Below are positions 9,073 to 18,732 of a stretch of DNA of 64,000 nt, one piece after another. The number at the start of each line of letters is the position of its first letter. Position 1 is the first letter of the stretch. The DNA comes from Marinobacterium nitratireducens (lineage in GTDB: Bacteria > Pseudomonadota > Gammaproteobacteria > Pseudomonadales > Balneatricaceae). The translations under genes and the position numbers were made by a program. The DNA lies in assembly GCF_014645375.1 (NCBI RefSeq), contig NZ_BMLT01000010.1, forward strand, positions 62,001 to 126,000. Direction: 5' to 3'. The notes beneath the pieces are model-generated. The model searched no databases. It was not told where the DNA came from and worked only from the letters and a program-made list of their open reading frames with translations.

Positions 9073-9115
9073 TGAGCGGCCCTTCTGGGGGTGTTTTTAT
9101 CGATACTGTCACGAC

Positions 9116-9130
9116 TGAATTTATAATTCA
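9116..9130. promoter_or_regulatory. candidate GntR operator, copy 3
   Basis: TGAATT-TAT-AATTCA is a perfect 6-bp inverted repeat with a 3-base spacer, about 45 bases upstream of the racemase-like gene. Its AATT-N3-AATT core matches the copies at 2185 and 2335. A further CTGAATT half-site follows at about 9140-9146 on the minus strand. Regulation by the FCD protein encoded at 9282-9980, or by the one at 2661-3332, is an inference. Confidence 0.5.
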
Positions 9131-9197
9131 ATATTATTTAATTCAGAGTACCTGTCCGATAACAACCGATCACCGTCGCGCCTGGCGGTCCATAATG

Positions 9198-9222
9198 AAA
9201 AAGCCCACACAAAGGTGGGCTT
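9198..9222 (-). terminator. rho-independent terminator after the GntR gene
   Basis: GCCCAC/GTGGGC stem with a 6-base loop; on the minus strand it is followed by five T residues. It separates the GntR gene from the racemase-amidase-TRAP operon. Confidence 0.8.
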
Positions 9223-9281
9223 AAGTGACGTGAACAGGGTCCGGGCGGCTCGCCCCCGCGAAGGCGAGCAACCCAGGGGCA

Positions 9282-9980
9282 TCAGGAGAAGATAGACTTG
9301 AGGTCGATGGCACCGTTGATGCCGGACGCCAGATCCAGCTGCTCCTCGAGATGGCAGAGGTGCTCCATCATCAGGCTGATCGCCCCGTCGGCATCTCGTT
9401 TCTCGAAAGCCTCGATCAGGCCACGATGCTCGCAGCAGGGATGGGCCGCCGTTTCCTCGGCGTGACGGGCGCTGGCCAGCTGATACTGGGCGATGATCAG
9501 CGAGGTGCGGGAGACGATTTCGCGCAGAAAATGAGTCAGCACCTGCTTGTCGGCCAGCTCGCCGATCTTCAGGTGAAACTCGCCCGACAGGCGTATGCGG
9601 CGGTTGAGGTCGCCATCGCGATGAGCCTGCTCCTCCAGGGCCACATGCTCCTCGAGCGCCTGCCTCTTCGCTGGCGTGAAGGTACGGACGAGCTCCCGCA
9701 CCAGTTCGGTCTCGATCAGCCGTCGGGCCTGGAACACTTCCCGCGCCTCCTTGACCGTCGCCTTGGCGACATAGGCGCCGCTGTTGGGCACCAGATTGAT
9801 CAGGTTGTGGTGCGCAAGGCGCTGCAACACCTTGCGGATACCGCCGCGACTGGTCTCGAATACCTCGCACAGGTCCTCCTCCTTGAGGCGGGTCCCCGGC
9901 TGCAGCTTGCGCTCCATAATGGCGCTCCAGATGCGATTGTACACCTCGTCATCGCTGGGTTTGCGCTTGGTCTTGGTCAT
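9282..9980 (-). CDS. GntR-family regulator with FCD domain
   Basis: A 232-residue FCD-type GntR protein. The winged helix covers residues ~8-75 (VYNRIWSAIMERKLQPGTRL, then LCEVFETSRGGIRKVLQRL). The FCD domain covers ~85-215 and has candidate ligand/metal histidines in SGEFHLKI, CCEHRGLI and MMEHLCHL. It is encoded upstream of, and in the same direction as, the racemase/amidase/TRAP genes but ends in its own terminator, so it is probably a separately transcribed local regulator. TATAAT on the minus strand at 10072-10077 is a possible -10 element for it. Confidence 0.9.
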   Translation of the reverse strand: MTKTKRKPSDDEVYNRIWSAIMERKLQPGTRLKEEDLCEVFETSRGGIRKVLQRLAHHNLINLVPNSGAYVAKATVKEAREVFQARRLIETELVRELVRTFTPAKRQALEEHVALEEQAHRDGDLNRRIRLSGEFHLKIGELADKQVLTHFLREIVSRTSLIIAQYQLASARHAEETAAHPCCEHRGLIEAFEKRDADGAISLMMEHLCHLEEQLDLASGINGAIDLKSIFS

Positions 9981-10116
9981 CGTTTCCTTCTGCGGGCCAA
10001 AAGCCGCACCCGGATCATAGCGCGGCGGACAATGGCAACCATCGGGTCACCGAAATCATTAACAACGCCCAATTATAGGGCATCGCGCAATGTTGCAGCC
10101 ATGCCCTACGGCGCTG

Positions 10117-10809
10117 TTAAGGCTGTGCCGGCAACTGCCAGTCGATGGCCCCGCGGCCATGGGCCTCGAGGTAGGCGTTGGCCTGACTGAAATGCCGGCA
10201 GCCGAAAAAGCCGCGGTGCGCCGCCAGCGGCGACGGATGCGGCGCCTGCAGCACCAGGTGGCGCTGACGATCGATGAAGGCGCCCTTCTTCTGGGCGTAA
10301 CTGCCCCAGAGCAGGAACACCACGTGCTCGCAACGGTCGTTGACGGCGTGAATCACGCGGTCGGTGAACTGCTCCCAGCCCTTGCCCTGGTGCGAACCGG
10401 CGCGGCTCTGTTCGACCGTCAGCACACTGTTGAGCAGCAGTACGCCCTGGCGCGTCCAGCTCTCGAGGTATCCGTGCTGCACCGGCTCGATGCCGAGATC
10501 GCTTTGCAGCTCCTTGTAGATATTCCTGAGCGACGGCGGCACCCGCACGCCGGGCCGTACCGAAAAGCACAGGCCATGGGCCTGATCCGGCTGATGGTAG
10601 GGGTCCTGCCCCAGAATCACCACCCGCACCTGATCCAGCGGGGTCGCTTCGAGGGCATGAAACCAGTGACTGGAGTGAGGATAAATGGTCTTCTGACTGT
10701 CTTTCTCATCCCGCAGGAACTGCTTCAGTGCCTGCATATAAGGCTGCTCGAACTCGCCGGCCAGCGCCGGCTGCCAGCTGGGGGCCTGATCCAGTGCCAT
10801 CGTCTGCAT
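10117..10809 (-). CDS. ung: uracil-DNA glycosylase
   Basis: A 230-residue family-1 UDG that excises uracil from DNA to start base-excision repair. The catalytic water-activating loop [18 protein letters not shown] (Asp in GQDPYH) and the leucine/intercalation loop [11 protein letters not shown] are both intact. The length matches E. coli Ung (229). The in-frame M at residue 4 is an alternative start. It is a single gene flanked by intergenic repeats, and no operon partner is evident. Confidence 0.97.
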   Translation of the reverse strand: MQTMALDQAPSWQPALAGEFEQPYMQALKQFLRDEKDSQKTIYPHSSHWFHALEATPLDQVRVVILGQDPYHQPDQAHGLCFSVRPGVRVPPSLRNIYKELQSDLGIEPVQHGYLESWTRQGVLLLNSVLTVEQSRAGSHQGKGWEQFTDRVIHAVNDRCEHVVFLLWGSYAQKKGAFIDRQRHLVLQAPHPSPLAAHRGFFGCRHFSQANAYLEAHGRGAIDWQLPAQP

Positions 10810-10839
10810 ACTCCTTTGAAACGTCCAAACTGCAAGCTG

Positions 10840-10985
10840 TCATTCGGCGACAACACCCGCTGATGCCGGTTGAAACCGATCGATCTGCACGACGATCGAT
10901 ATGACGGGTTTCGCGATGCCCGTGATCCGCAGTCAGCGTACAGCCCGCTGCGGTGAATCGCTGCACCCATCCGACGCTGCGTGCT
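10840..10985. repeat. dispersed repeat family A copy
   Basis: Contains GATCGATCTGC...GATCGATATGACGGGTTTCGCG and ends in CTGCACCCATCC. The same arrangement, GATCGATATGATGGGTTTCGCG, is found twice at 35232-35385 and partly at 23340 and 34985. Located upstream of ung; no gene seen. Confidence 0.6.
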
Positions 10986-10999
10986 CGACTCAGTCTGCT

Positions 11000-11470
11000 T
11001 TATGGCTGCCCCGAGTTCTTTATGCCGCCGTCGGCGTCACGCAACGCCTTCACCACCCGTCCGTGGTAGAGCGAATAATACCGGACCCGGCCCGGGGCGT
11101 GGGCGAAGAACCCGGAAATCAGAATCGCCAGCACGAACATCGGCGCCAGTAACTGCGGAAATGGAATCACCAGCCCCAGCAGCACCAGTTTGCCGAGGAT
11201 GGCCTGCCCGCGCAGCTGCAGCAGCCAGACACCGTCGCAGTACAGCTCGAGCAGTACCATCGCCAGCCCCGCGCCAAAGCCAAGCCACAGAAACCCCAGC
11301 CAGTGCTCGGGCGGAAGCCGGTAGAGAAAGTGGCCAGCCAGGCCCGCAATACCGACCAGATGCAGGCTGCGCAGCGCCAGATTGATACCACGCTTGCCCG
11401 GCACCCGGCGCGACGATGCCGGAAACAGCAGCGCCGGGAGTCCCCGGCGCTCTTTATCCCGGTCGCTCAA
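11000..11470 (-). CDS. hypothetical membrane protein
   Basis: 156 residues and unrecognised. After a basic N-terminus (RDKERRG...RRVPGKRG) there are about four hydrophobic segments (residues ~36-50, 58-82, 90-110 and 112-126), then a short basic tail. It begins five bases after the lysS stop, so it may be cotranscribed with lysS. A perfect GCGCCGGG/CCCGGCGC hairpin (11431-11450) lies over codons 7-13. That hairpin may weaken translation from 11470, and a GTG at 11404 is an alternative start. Confidence 0.6.
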   Translation of the reverse strand: MSDRDKERRGLPALLFPASSRRVPGKRGINLALRSLHLVGIAGLAGHFLYRLPPEHWLGFLWLGFGAGLAMVLLELYCDGVWLLQLRGQAILGKLVLLGLVIPFPQLLAPMFVLAILISGFFAHAPGRVRYYSLYHGRVVKALRDADGGIKNSGQP

Positions 11471-11475
11471 GCGGC

Positions 11476-12981
11476 TCAGACGCGCGGCCGCATCGCCGGG
11501 AACAGGATAACGTCGCGGATCGACGGCGAGTCGGTGAACAGCATCACCAGACGGTCGATGCCGATGCCCTCGCCGGCCGTCGGCGGCAGACCGTACTCCA
11601 GCGCGTTGACGAAGTCGGCATCGTAGTGCATCGCCTCGTCGTCACCGGCTTCCTTCTCGGCTACCTGCTGACGGAAACGCTCGGCCTGATCTTCGGCATC
11701 GTTGAGCTCGGAGAAGCCGTTGGCCAGCTCGCGGCCGCCGACGAAGAACTCGAAGCGGTCGGTGACGAAGGGATTGTCGTCGCTGCGGCGCGCCAGCGGG
11801 CTGACCTCGGTCGGGTACTCGGTGATGAAGGTCGGCTGATCGAGACGGTGCTCGACGGTCTTCTCGAAGATCTCGATCTGCACCTTGCCAAGGCCCCAGC
11901 CATCCTTGAGTTCGATATCCAGACGCTCGGCGATCTGGCGCGCGGCGTGCTCGTCGGCCAGCGCCTGGGCGCTGATGTCCGGGTTGTACTTGAGGATGGA
12001 GTCGAACACCGACAGGCGCTGGAACGGCTGGGACAGGTCGTACTCGAAGCGCTCCAGCACCTCACCCTCTTCGTTGCGCACGGTATTGACGATGGTGGTG
12101 GTGCCCAGCACTTCCCGCGCCACGGTGCGCAGCATATCCTCGGTCAGGTCCATCAGGTCACGGTAGTCCGCGTAGGCCTGGTAGAACTCGATCATGGTGA
12201 ACTCGGGGTTGTGACGCGTCGACAACCCTTCGTTGCGGAAGTTGCGGTTGATCTCGAACACGCGCTCGAAACCGCCCACCACCAGGCGCTTGAGATAGAG
12301 CTCGGGCGCGATGCGCAGGTACATGTCGATATCCAGCGCATTGTGGTGAGTGACGAACGGACGCGCCGAGGCGCCGCCCGGAATCGCCTGCAGCATCGGC
12401 GTTTCGACCTCGAGGAAGCGACGCTCGGCGAGGTAGCGGCGGATCGCCGAAACGATGCCGGAGCGCACCTCGAACACCCTGCGCGAGTCTTCGTTGGTGA
12501 TCAGGTCAACGTAGCGCTGGCGATAACGCATCTCGGTGTCCTGCAGCCCCTTGTGCTTGTCCGGCAGCGGGCGCAGGCTCTTGGTCAGCAGCTCGAACTG
12601 CGCCATGTCGACGTAGAGGTCGCCCTTGCCGGATTTCTGCAGCTTGCCGCGAACCGCGATGATGTCACCGAGATCCAGCGACTTGGCGAAGGCGCGCGCT
12701 TCCTTGTTGACGTACAGCTGGATGCGGCCGCTCATGTCCTGCAGCACCATGAAGGCGCCGCGGTTGAGCATCAGCCTGCCCGCGACCGCGACCTCGATAG
12801 CGGCCTCGGCCAGCTCTTCCTTGCTCTTGTCGCCGTGGGCGGCGACCAGATCGGCGGCATAGCTGTCGCGCCGGAAGCTGTTGGGGAAGGCATTGCCCTG
12901 CTCGCGCAGCGCACTGAGCTTCTCGCGCCGTTCGGCGATCAGGCGGTTTTCGTCTTGCGGCTGCTGGATGTTGTCGGACAT
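11476..12981 (-). CDS. lysS: lysyl-tRNA synthetase, class II
   Basis: 501 residues from the ATG at 12981 ([20 protein letters not shown]), close to E. coli LysS. The N-terminal OB-fold anticodon-binding domain (residues ~55-160) is followed by the class II core: motif 2 [20 protein letters not shown] and motif 3 [11 protein letters not shown]. It charges tRNA-Lys in the cytoplasm. It follows prfB on the same strand, the usual gammaproteobacterial prfB-lysS order, separated by ~130 bases that include a small CCCTTGA/TCAAGGG hairpin. Confidence 0.97.
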   Translation of the reverse strand: MSDNIQQPQDENRLIAERREKLSALREQGNAFPNSFRRDSYAADLVAAHGDKSKEELAEAAIEVAVAGRLMLNRGAFMVLQDMSGRIQLYVNKEARAFAKSLDLGDIIAVRGKLQKSGKGDLYVDMAQFELLTKSLRPLPDKHKGLQDTEMRYRQRYVDLITNEDSRRVFEVRSGIVSAIRRYLAERRFLEVETPMLQAIPGGASARPFVTHHNALDIDMYLRIAPELYLKRLVVGGFERVFEINRNFRNEGLSTRHNPEFTMIEFYQAYADYRDLMDLTEDMLRTVAREVLGTTTIVNTVRNEEGEVLERFEYDLSQPFQRLSVFDSILKYNPDISAQALADEHAARQIAERLDIELKDGWGLGKVQIEIFEKTVEHRLDQPTFITEYPTEVSPLARRSDDNPFVTDRFEFFVGGRELANGFSELNDAEDQAERFRQQVAEKEAGDDEAMHYDADFVNALEYGLPPTAGEGIGIDRLVMLFTDSPSIRDVILFPAMRPRV

Positions 12982-13112
12982 CGGATAACCTTTTACCTGG
13001 CAGCGCAGCCACACGGCTGCGCGTCGCCCCCACCACCGGGGGGCAGAATTTCGTATAACCCCTTGATGCTCAAGGGCTCGCTTGGTTCAGAGCGCCGGAC
13101 AGCGGCGCCGGA

Positions 13113-14207
13113 TCAGAGGCCGGCCTTGAGGCTGGCCTCGATAAACATGTCCAGATCGCCGTCCAGCACACGGTCGCAGTTGGAGGTCTGGACATTGGTG
13201 CGCAGATCCTTGATGCGACTGTCGTCGAGCACGTAGGAGCGGATCTGGCTGCCCCAGCCGATATCGGCCTTGGAGTCTTCCAGCTTCTGCGCCGCCTCGC
13301 TGCGCTTGAGCATTTCCAGCTCGTACAGTTTGGAGCGCAGCTGCTTCATACAGAAGTCCTTGTTCTGATGCTGCGAACGCTGGCTCTGGCACTGCACCAC
13401 GGTATTGGTCGGTACGTGGGTGATACGCACCGCCGACTCGGTCCGGTTGACGTGCTGACCGCCGGCGCCGGAGGCGCGGTAAACGTCGATACGCAGGTCC
13501 GCCGGGTTGATCTCGATCTCGACGTTATCGTCGATTTCGGGCGACACGAAGACCGACGCGAAGGAGGTGTGACGACGACCACCGGAGTCGAACGGCGACT
13601 TGCGCACCAGGCGGTGCACGCCGGTTTCCGTGCGCAGCCAGCCGAAGGCGTAGTCGCCCTCGAAACGGATGGTCGCACTCTTGATGCCGGCGACTTCACC
13701 CTCGGAGACTTCCACCAGCTCGGTCTTGAAACCCTTGTCCTCGCCCCAGCGCAGATACATGCGCAGCATCATGTTGGCCCAGTCCTGCGCCTCGGTACCG
13801 CCGGAACCGGCCTGAATGTCGAGAAAGGCGTTGTTGGGATCGGCTTCGCCGGCGAACATGCGGCGGAACTCCAGCTTCTCGAGCCGGCCGGTCAGTCCTT
13901 CGACTTCCTTTTCGACCTCGGCGACGGTATCGGCATCGTCTTCCTCGACCGCCATGTCGAGCAGTTCGCGCGCGTCGGCCGCTCCGCTCTCCAGCGCCTC
14001 CAGCGTGCTGACCACCTCTTCGAGCTGGGCGCGCTCGCGACCCAGTTTCTGGGCATTGTCCGGATCGTCCCAGACGGAGGGGGATTCGAGTTCGCGTTCG
14101 ACCTCTTCCAGACGCTCTTTCTTGCCGTCATAATCGAGGTACACGCGCAGGGTACCGGCGCGCTCGCCGATGTCCTTGAGGGCGTTGATGATCGGGTTGA
14201 TTTCCAT
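13113..14207 (-). CDS. prfB: peptide chain release factor 2, no programmed frameshift
   Basis: 364 residues starting [21 protein letters not shown]. coli RF2 has 365. The RF2-specific SPF tripeptide ([15 protein letters not shown]) recognises UGA/UAA stops, and the GGQ motif ([10 protein letters not shown]) catalyses peptide release. In E. coli the codon after YL is a UGA that must be bypassed by +1 frameshifting. Here the corresponding bases read TAC CTC GAT TAT GAC, an uninterrupted frame, so the autoregulatory frameshift is absent. It precedes lysS. Confidence 0.97.
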   Translation of the reverse strand: MEINPIINALKDIGERAGTLRVYLDYDGKKERLEEVERELESPSVWDDPDNAQKLGRERAQLEEVVSTLEALESGAADARELLDMAVEEDDADTVAEVEKEVEGLTGRLEKLEFRRMFAGEADPNNAFLDIQAGSGGTEAQDWANMMLRMYLRWGEDKGFKTELVEVSEGEVAGIKSATIRFEGDYAFGWLRTETGVHRLVRKSPFDSGGRRHTSFASVFVSPEIDDNVEIEINPADLRIDVYRASGAGGQHVNRTESAVRITHVPTNTVVQCQSQRSQHQNKDFCMKQLRSKLYELEMLKRSEAAQKLEDSKADIGWGSQIRSYVLDDSRIKDLRTNVQTSNCDRVLDGDLDMFIEASLKAGL

Positions 14208-14368
14208 CGCTGGCGTCGGGCCTCGCAAATTAGAAAAAGGGCGGTATTTTAACCGATCCGCCCGTGGCTTTAAATAATAGCTTGGGTAGTGAACAGCATG
14301 AGTGCAGGGATGCAGCGCCACGATAACCATCTGCCGGCCTCCACCGCCGCTGCAGCCTCCCGACACCG

Positions 14369-15601
14369 ATGAGCGTGCTGCTGCGCCTGATCCTGCCATT
14401 CGCCTTCGGCTACATGCTGTCGTACCTGTTTCGCGTGGTCGGTGCCGTGGTATCGCCGGCGCTGGTCGACGAACTGGGCCTGAGCGCCGCCACCCTGGGT
14501 CTGATCTCGAGCAGCTACTTCCTCGCCTTTGCCGCCTGCCAGCTGCCGCTTGGCGTACTGCTGGACCGCATTGAAGCCCGCAAGCTGAACGCGATACTGC
14601 TGCTCATCGCCGGGGCCGGCAGCCTCGTCTTTGCCTTTGCCGGGACGGCATCGGAGCTGCTGCTCGGTCGCGTGCTGATCGGCGTCGGGGTCTCTGCCTG
14701 CCTGATGGGCGCCTTCAAGGCCTACGTGATCTGGCTCGAGCCCGCGCGCCTGCCGCTGGTCAACGGCATCCAGCTCGCTTCCGGCGGTTTAGGCGCCCTG
14801 CTGGCAACCAAGCCGGTGGAACTGGCCCTCGGCGTCACCGACTGGCGCGGACTGTTCATGGCAACGGCCGTTCTCTGTGCGCTGGCCGCGCTGCTGCAGT
14901 GGTTCATGGTCCCGCGGCGCGCTGTCGAGCCCCATCCAGGGACGCCGGAGCACCCGCTACGCACCGTTTTCACCATCGTTCGCGACCCTCGCTTCTATCG
15001 GGTGGCGCCCGCCAGCCTGTTGCAAAGTTCCACCTTTATATCGGTGCAGTCGCTCTGGGCCGGCGACTGGCTGCGGCAGGTGATGCAACTGTCCCCGTCC
15101 GCCGCGGCGGACATGCTGTTCGTCTGTGCCTGCGGCGTCACTTCCGGCTTTCTGCTGATGGGCATGATCGCCGACCGGCTGCAGCACCTGGGCATTCCTC
15201 CCAGAGCCCTGAGCCTGGCCGGAATCCTGGCCTTCGTCGCGCTGCTGGTGCTGCTGCAGTTCGACAGCGGCACCCCGAGCCCGTTGCTCTGGGCCATGCT
15301 GGGCTTCTTCAGCACCTCGGGCTCGCTGATGTTCGCCAGCCTCGCGCAGCAGTTCCCCCGTCACCAGAGCGGCCGCGTCAGCACCAGCCTGAACCTCGGC
15401 ATTTTCGTGTCCGCATTCCTGATACAGTGGGGACTGGGTGGTATCGTCGAGCTGTGGCCTCCTGACAGCACCGGCCGCTACCCGGCCGAGGCTTACCGGG
15501 TGGCCTTCGCGCTGGCGGCCCTGATTCCCGCCAGCGGTCTCGCCTGGTACGGCCTGAGTGCGCTGCGTACTCAGCTAAGACCGAAGGCGTCCAGCACCTG
15601 A
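14369..15601 (+). CDS. major facilitator superfamily transporter
   Basis: 410 residues with 12 predicted helices. The MFS motif-A equivalent between helices 2 and 3 reads [13 protein letters not shown], and the second-half equivalent is [14 protein letters not shown]. The N-terminus ([20 protein letters not shown]) resembles the organic-acid/nitrate-type MFS carriers. The substrate cannot be assigned. It is divergent from prfB, and its 3' end overlaps the convergent flavodoxin gene by 31 bases on the opposite strand. Confidence 0.85.
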   Translation: MSVLLRLILPFAFGYMLSYLFRVVGAVVSPALVDELGLSAATLGLISSSYFLAFAACQLPLGVLLDRIEARKLNAILLLIAGAGSLVFAFAGTASELLLGRVLIGVGVSACLMGAFKAYVIWLEPARLPLVNGIQLASGGLGALLATKPVELALGVTDWRGLFMATAVLCALAALLQWFMVPRRAVEPHPGTPEHPLRTVFTIVRDPRFYRVAPASLLQSSTFISVQSLWAGDWLRQVMQLSPSAAADMLFVCACGVTSGFLLMGMIADRLQHLGIPPRALSLAGILAFVALLVLLQFDSGTPSPLLWAMLGFFSTSGSLMFASLAQQFPRHQSGRVSTSLNLGIFVSAFLIQWGLGGIVELWPPDSTGRYPAEAYRVAFALAALIPASGLAWYGLSALRTQLRPKASST

Positions 15602-16089
15602 GGCACCCAGATCGCGATCCGGCCGTCGGTTTCAGCGCGCTGGCTGTCTTCATCCAGCGCCAGGCCAACGAAATGACGGCGATCCGCCGTCAGCGCCCGG
15701 GATGACTCGAAGTCGTACCCGTCCACCGGCCAGTAACCCACAGGCTCGGCGCCGGCGTCACGCAGCTTGTCGTGCAGCATTCCCATCGCATCCAGATACC
15801 ACTCCCCGTAACCGATCTGATCGCCCAGGCCGAACAGCGCAAAGCGCCCGCTCAGCTGCAGGTCGTCGAGCTCGGGCCAGACTTCGAGCCAGTCTTCCTG
15901 CTGCTCACCGAAATCCCAGGTGGGTATGCCGACGATCAGGCAGTCATAGCCCGTCATTGCGGCGGGACCGCTGTCGATGATGTCGTGCAGGTCGACAAGG
16001 TCGGATCCGATGACGCGGGCGATGCGTTCGGCCACATCGGCGGTATTGCCGGTGGTCGATCCGAAGAAAAGGCCAATAGGGGCGGTCAT
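15571..16089 (-). CDS. fldB: long-chain flavodoxin (FldB-like)
   Basis: 172 residues from the ATG at 16089; an upstream in-frame ATG at 16146 is less likely because homology begins at MTAPIGLFFGSTTGNTADVA. GSTTGNT is the FMN phosphate loop. The aromatic FMN-stacking loops are PTWDFGEQQEDW and GLGDQIGYGEWY. The ~20-residue insertion typical of long-chain flavodoxins is present. It is a low-potential one-electron carrier in the cytoplasm. The length and sequence resemble FldB, but an FldA role cannot be excluded. Its end overlaps the end of the MFS gene. Confidence 0.9.
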   Translation of the reverse strand: MTAPIGLFFGSTTGNTADVAERIARVIGSDLVDLHDIIDSGPAAMTGYDCLIVGIPTWDFGEQQEDWLEVWPELDDLQLSGRFALFGLGDQIGYGEWYLDAMGMLHDKLRDAGAEPVGYWPVDGYDFESSRALTADRRHFVGLALDEDSQRAETDGRIAIWVPQVLDAFGLS

Positions 16090-16164
16090 AGTGCTCGGAA
16101 TCGAAAAACAGGGGAAAAACGAGGCCGGAGCGGACGGCTCCGGCACCAGTATTGAGGCGGGCGA

Positions 16165-16503
16165 TTACTTCTTGTTGAAGGCGTCGAACTGATCCTGGGT
16201 AATCTTCTCGATGGCTGCCCTGGCCTCCTGCAGCGCTTTCATGTTCTGCTCGCCGGCCTGCCGCAGGGTTTCCTCGAGCTCCTTGGCGTACGCTTTCTGC
16301 AGTTCCATCAGGTCGCTCGGGCTGTTGCATTTCTGCAGTTCGCGGGTTTGCTGAATCGTCGCTTCGACGCAGGACTTGGTGCACTCCATCTGCTGCCGGG
16401 TCAATTCCTCGAGCATTTTGGTCTGGATGTTGACCAGATCCTTGAAAGGCTCCATGGAATCGCCGAACTGCTTGGAGAACTGTTTGGAAAACTCTTGAAA
16501 CAT
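16165..16503 (-). CDS. phasin-family protein
   Basis: 112 residues from MFQEFSKQFSKQFGDSMEPF, preceded by AGAGGGTGAG. The protein is almost wholly amphipathic helix, rich in Gln/Glu/Lys, with the phasin pattern (PFKDLVNIQTKMLEELTRQQ...KAYAKELEETLR). Phasins coat polyhydroxyalkanoate granules or act as membrane- or stress-associated chaperones. No pha synthase is in the window, so the granule role is unproven. Two cysteines (CTKSC, KC) are unusual for the family. Confidence 0.8.
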   Translation of the reverse strand: MFQEFSKQFSKQFGDSMEPFKDLVNIQTKMLEELTRQQMECTKSCVEATIQQTRELQKCNSPSDLMELQKAYAKELEETLRQAGEQNMKALQEARAAIEKITQDQFDAFNKK

Positions 16504-16612
16504 GACGCTCACCCTCTGCGATAAGTCCCTATAATACAGCACTCTAATCGAGTTTGGGCAAGGTCGCCGTGCCCAATCGCTGACCAGTATCAATGCTTAC
16601 GGAGCTGCGATT

Positions 16613-17005
16613 ATGCGTATTCTGCACACCATGCTGCGGGTCTCGGACCTGCAGAAGTCGATTTCCTTCTACACCGACCTGTTGGGGATGCGCCTGTTGC
16701 GCCGCAAGGACTACCCGGAAGGCCGCTTCACCCTGGCGTTCCTCGGATACGGCGAGGAATCGGAAGACGCCGTGCTGGAGCTGACCCACAACTGGGACAC
16801 CTCCAGCTACGATCTCGGCAACGGCTATGGCCATATCGCCATCGAGGTCGACGATGTCTATCAGGCCTGCGACACCATCAAGACCAAGGGTGGCCAGGTC
16901 GTCCGGGAAGCCGGCCCGATGAAGGGCGGCACCACCGTACTGGCCTTCGTCAAGGACCCGGACGGCTACATGATCGAGCTGCTCGACAAGACCCGCAACG
17001 ACTGA
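16613..17005 (+). CDS. gloA: lactoylglutathione lyase (glyoxalase I)
   Basis: 130 residues, close to E. coli GloA (135). All four metal ligands fall at the expected positions: His5, Glu56, His74 and Glu122. It converts the hemithioacetal of methylglyoxal and glutathione to S-lactoylglutathione, detoxifying methylglyoxal. The VOC fold repeats are [16 protein letters not shown] and [14 protein letters not shown]. It is transcribed alone, divergently from the phasin gene. A hairpin at 17022 probably ends the transcript. Confidence 0.96.
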   Translation: MRILHTMLRVSDLQKSISFYTDLLGMRLLRRKDYPEGRFTLAFLGYGEESEDAVLELTHNWDTSSYDLGNGYGHIAIEVDDVYQACDTIKTKGGQVVREAGPMKGGTTVLAFVKDPDGYMIELLDKTRND

Positions 17006-17021
17006 CACCAGGCGATCTGAC

Positions 17022-17060
17022 GGAGCCCCCCTTTCACCGGGGTTCGCTCCGTTGCGTTTT
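17022..17060 (+). terminator. probable terminator after gloA
   Basis: GGAGC...CCCC pairs with GGGG...GCTCC in an imperfect stem, followed by GTTGCGTTTT, 17 bases after the gloA stop. Confidence 0.5.
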
Positions 17061-17143
17061 CTCACCCTGGCCACACCGCTATAATGGGCGCCGAACCGAA
17101 CTCAGACGAGCCCACACAAAGGCGCAAGGGAGCATCCGATCCG

Positions 17144-17950
17144 ATGAGCAAGAAAGTACTGCTGGCGACTGCCGGCCTGCTGATGAGCCTGCATACAGCC
17201 CCGCTGCTGGCCGCCGATCTCGGCAAGGCAACCCGGGCTTTCGAAGGCAAGGACTACAAGGCTGCGCTCGATGAACTGGAGTCCCTGAGCCGTGAGGGCA
17301 ATCCCGACGCCCTGAACATGCTCGGCCAGATGTACGAGAATGGCTGGGGGGTTTCCGAGGATAAAGCGCGGGCGATGGAGCTCTACAAGCGCGGCGCCAA
17401 CCAGGGACACCTCGAGAGCGTGAACAACCTGCGCCGGATGAAAAACGTCGAGTACCGCAAGGAACTCGAGACGGTCGAGCCCCGCGCCAGCGAGGGAGAC
17501 GCCCGCGCCCAGAATCGTCTGGGTGAAATGTACGAATTCGGCTATGGCGTCGATCGCAACCCGCTGGAGGCCTACAACTGGTATCGCCGGGCCGCCGATC
17601 AGGGACTGGTGAGCGCGATGCACAACATCGGCCGCTGCTACAATTTCGGCACCGGCGTCGAGCAGGACTACAGTGAAGCCGAGCGCTGGTATCGCCGCGC
17701 CGCGGAGCAGGGACATATGGACGCGATGTTCTTTCTCGGCACCCTGTATTCCAACCACCACGGCAGCGACAACAGCGCCGACGCCGATGTCATCGCCTAC
17801 GCCTGGATGCACAACTCGGCGCAGCTCGGCAACCCCACCGCCGCCGCGATCGAAAAGCGTTTGCTGATGAAGCTGGACCCGGAGAAAACGACAGCCGCCG
17901 AAGCGCTGGCAGCCGACTATCTCGCCAAGTACGTCACACCCTTTAAATAA
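17144..17950 (+). CDS. periplasmic Sel1-repeat (TPR-like) protein
   Basis: 268 residues. The ATG at 17144 is followed by a signal peptide (residues 1-24, LLMSLHTAPLLAA). Sel1-like repeats then read GNPDALNMLGQMYENGWGV, ARAQNRLGEMYEFGYGVDR, VSAMHNIGRCYNFGTGVEQ and MDAMFFLGTLYSN, giving a superhelical scaffold. Such proteins mediate protein-protein interaction in the envelope; no partner is evident here. A 100-base spacer with ACAGTTAACAG-like repeats separates it from the next gene. Confidence 0.85.
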   Translation: MSKKVLLATAGLLMSLHTAPLLAADLGKATRAFEGKDYKAALDELESLSREGNPDALNMLGQMYENGWGVSEDKARAMELYKRGANQGHLESVNNLRRMKNVEYRKELETVEPRASEGDARAQNRLGEMYEFGYGVDRNPLEAYNWYRRAADQGLVSAMHNIGRCYNFGTGVEQDYSEAERWYRRAAEQGHMDAMFFLGTLYSNHHGSDNSADADVIAYAWMHNSAQLGNPTAAAIEKRLLMKLDPEKTTAAEALAADYLAKYVTPFK

Positions 17951-18052
17951 CAGACCACAGCAAACAGTTAACAGACGACAGCGCAAACCGCACTCCGCGA
18001 CCTGTCGGCTGTTAACTGTTACCTGTCAACTTATAACCGTTCACTCATCACC

Positions 18053-18502
18053 ATGCATATACCTTTCCCCGACAGCCCGCGGGTGCTGCGCCCGGCCAGC
18101 CTGGCCCGGCGCCTGCTGGCGATGATCTACGACACCCTCCTGGTAGTCGCCCTCTGGATGGTACTGGGCGCTGTTGCCGTTGGCCTGAACGGCGGCGAAG
18201 CGGTCACCGGGCCGCAGTGGAAAACGCTGCTGTTCGTCGCAACCTATCTGTTTTTCGCCTATTTCTGGACGCGCTCGGGACAGACCCTCGGCATGCTGGC
18301 CTGGAACCTTCGGGTGCAAAGCACCGCCGGTGGCCATATCAGCTGGACCCAGAGCCTGATCCGCTTTATCGTCGCCGGCCCCTCGCTGGCCCTGGCCGGC
18401 CTCGGCTACTGGTGGATGCTGCTCGGCGACGAGAAGCTCACCTGGGGCGACCGGGCTTCCGGCACCCGCATCGTGCAGCTGGAAAAGAAAAAGAAGGCGT
18501 AG
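18053..18502 (+). CDS. RDD-family membrane protein
   Basis: 149 residues with the RDD pattern: LARRLLAMIYDTLLVV in helix 1 (Arg-Asp pair), helix 2 near residues 58-72, and the WTRSGQTLGMLAWNLRV motif followed by helix 3. The C-terminus is a lysine run. It is an inner-membrane protein of uncertain role; some homologues act in ion or osmotic homeostasis. No operon partner. Downstream are BIME-like hairpins. Confidence 0.85.
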   Translation: MHIPFPDSPRVLRPASLARRLLAMIYDTLLVVALWMVLGAVAVGLNGGEAVTGPQWKTLLFVATYLFFAYFWTRSGQTLGMLAWNLRVQSTAGGHISWTQSLIRFIVAGPSLALAGLGYWWMLLGDEKLTWGDRASGTRIVQLEKKKKA

Positions 18503-18732
18503 AGCCCGCTGCGCGGGCTCCTGCGAGAATCCAAGACTTCTGTTCGTAGGAGCCCACTCTGTGGGCGAACCGGTCTGGCACCAAAGATCATTCGCCGGCG
18601 GAGCGGGCTCCTGCGAATCCCGGCACTTGCCACCTGTCGTGGGAGCCGCGCAGCCAAACTTAAGGGCGCTTCCCCGCGGCGAAGCTTTTATTCACCGCAG
18701 CAGATTCGCGGCGAGGCGCCGCTCCTGCAATG
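18503..18732. repeat. BIME-like hairpins and a ~95-bp family C element
   Basis: AGCCCGCTGCGCGGGCT (18503-18520) and GAGCCCACTCTGTGGGCGAA (18549-18569) are REP-type hairpins. A family C copy runs from GTGGGAGCCGCGCAGCC (about 18639) to GGCGAGGCGCCGCTCCTGC (about 18728). It fills the gap between the RDD gene and lptG; no gene seen. Confidence 0.7.
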
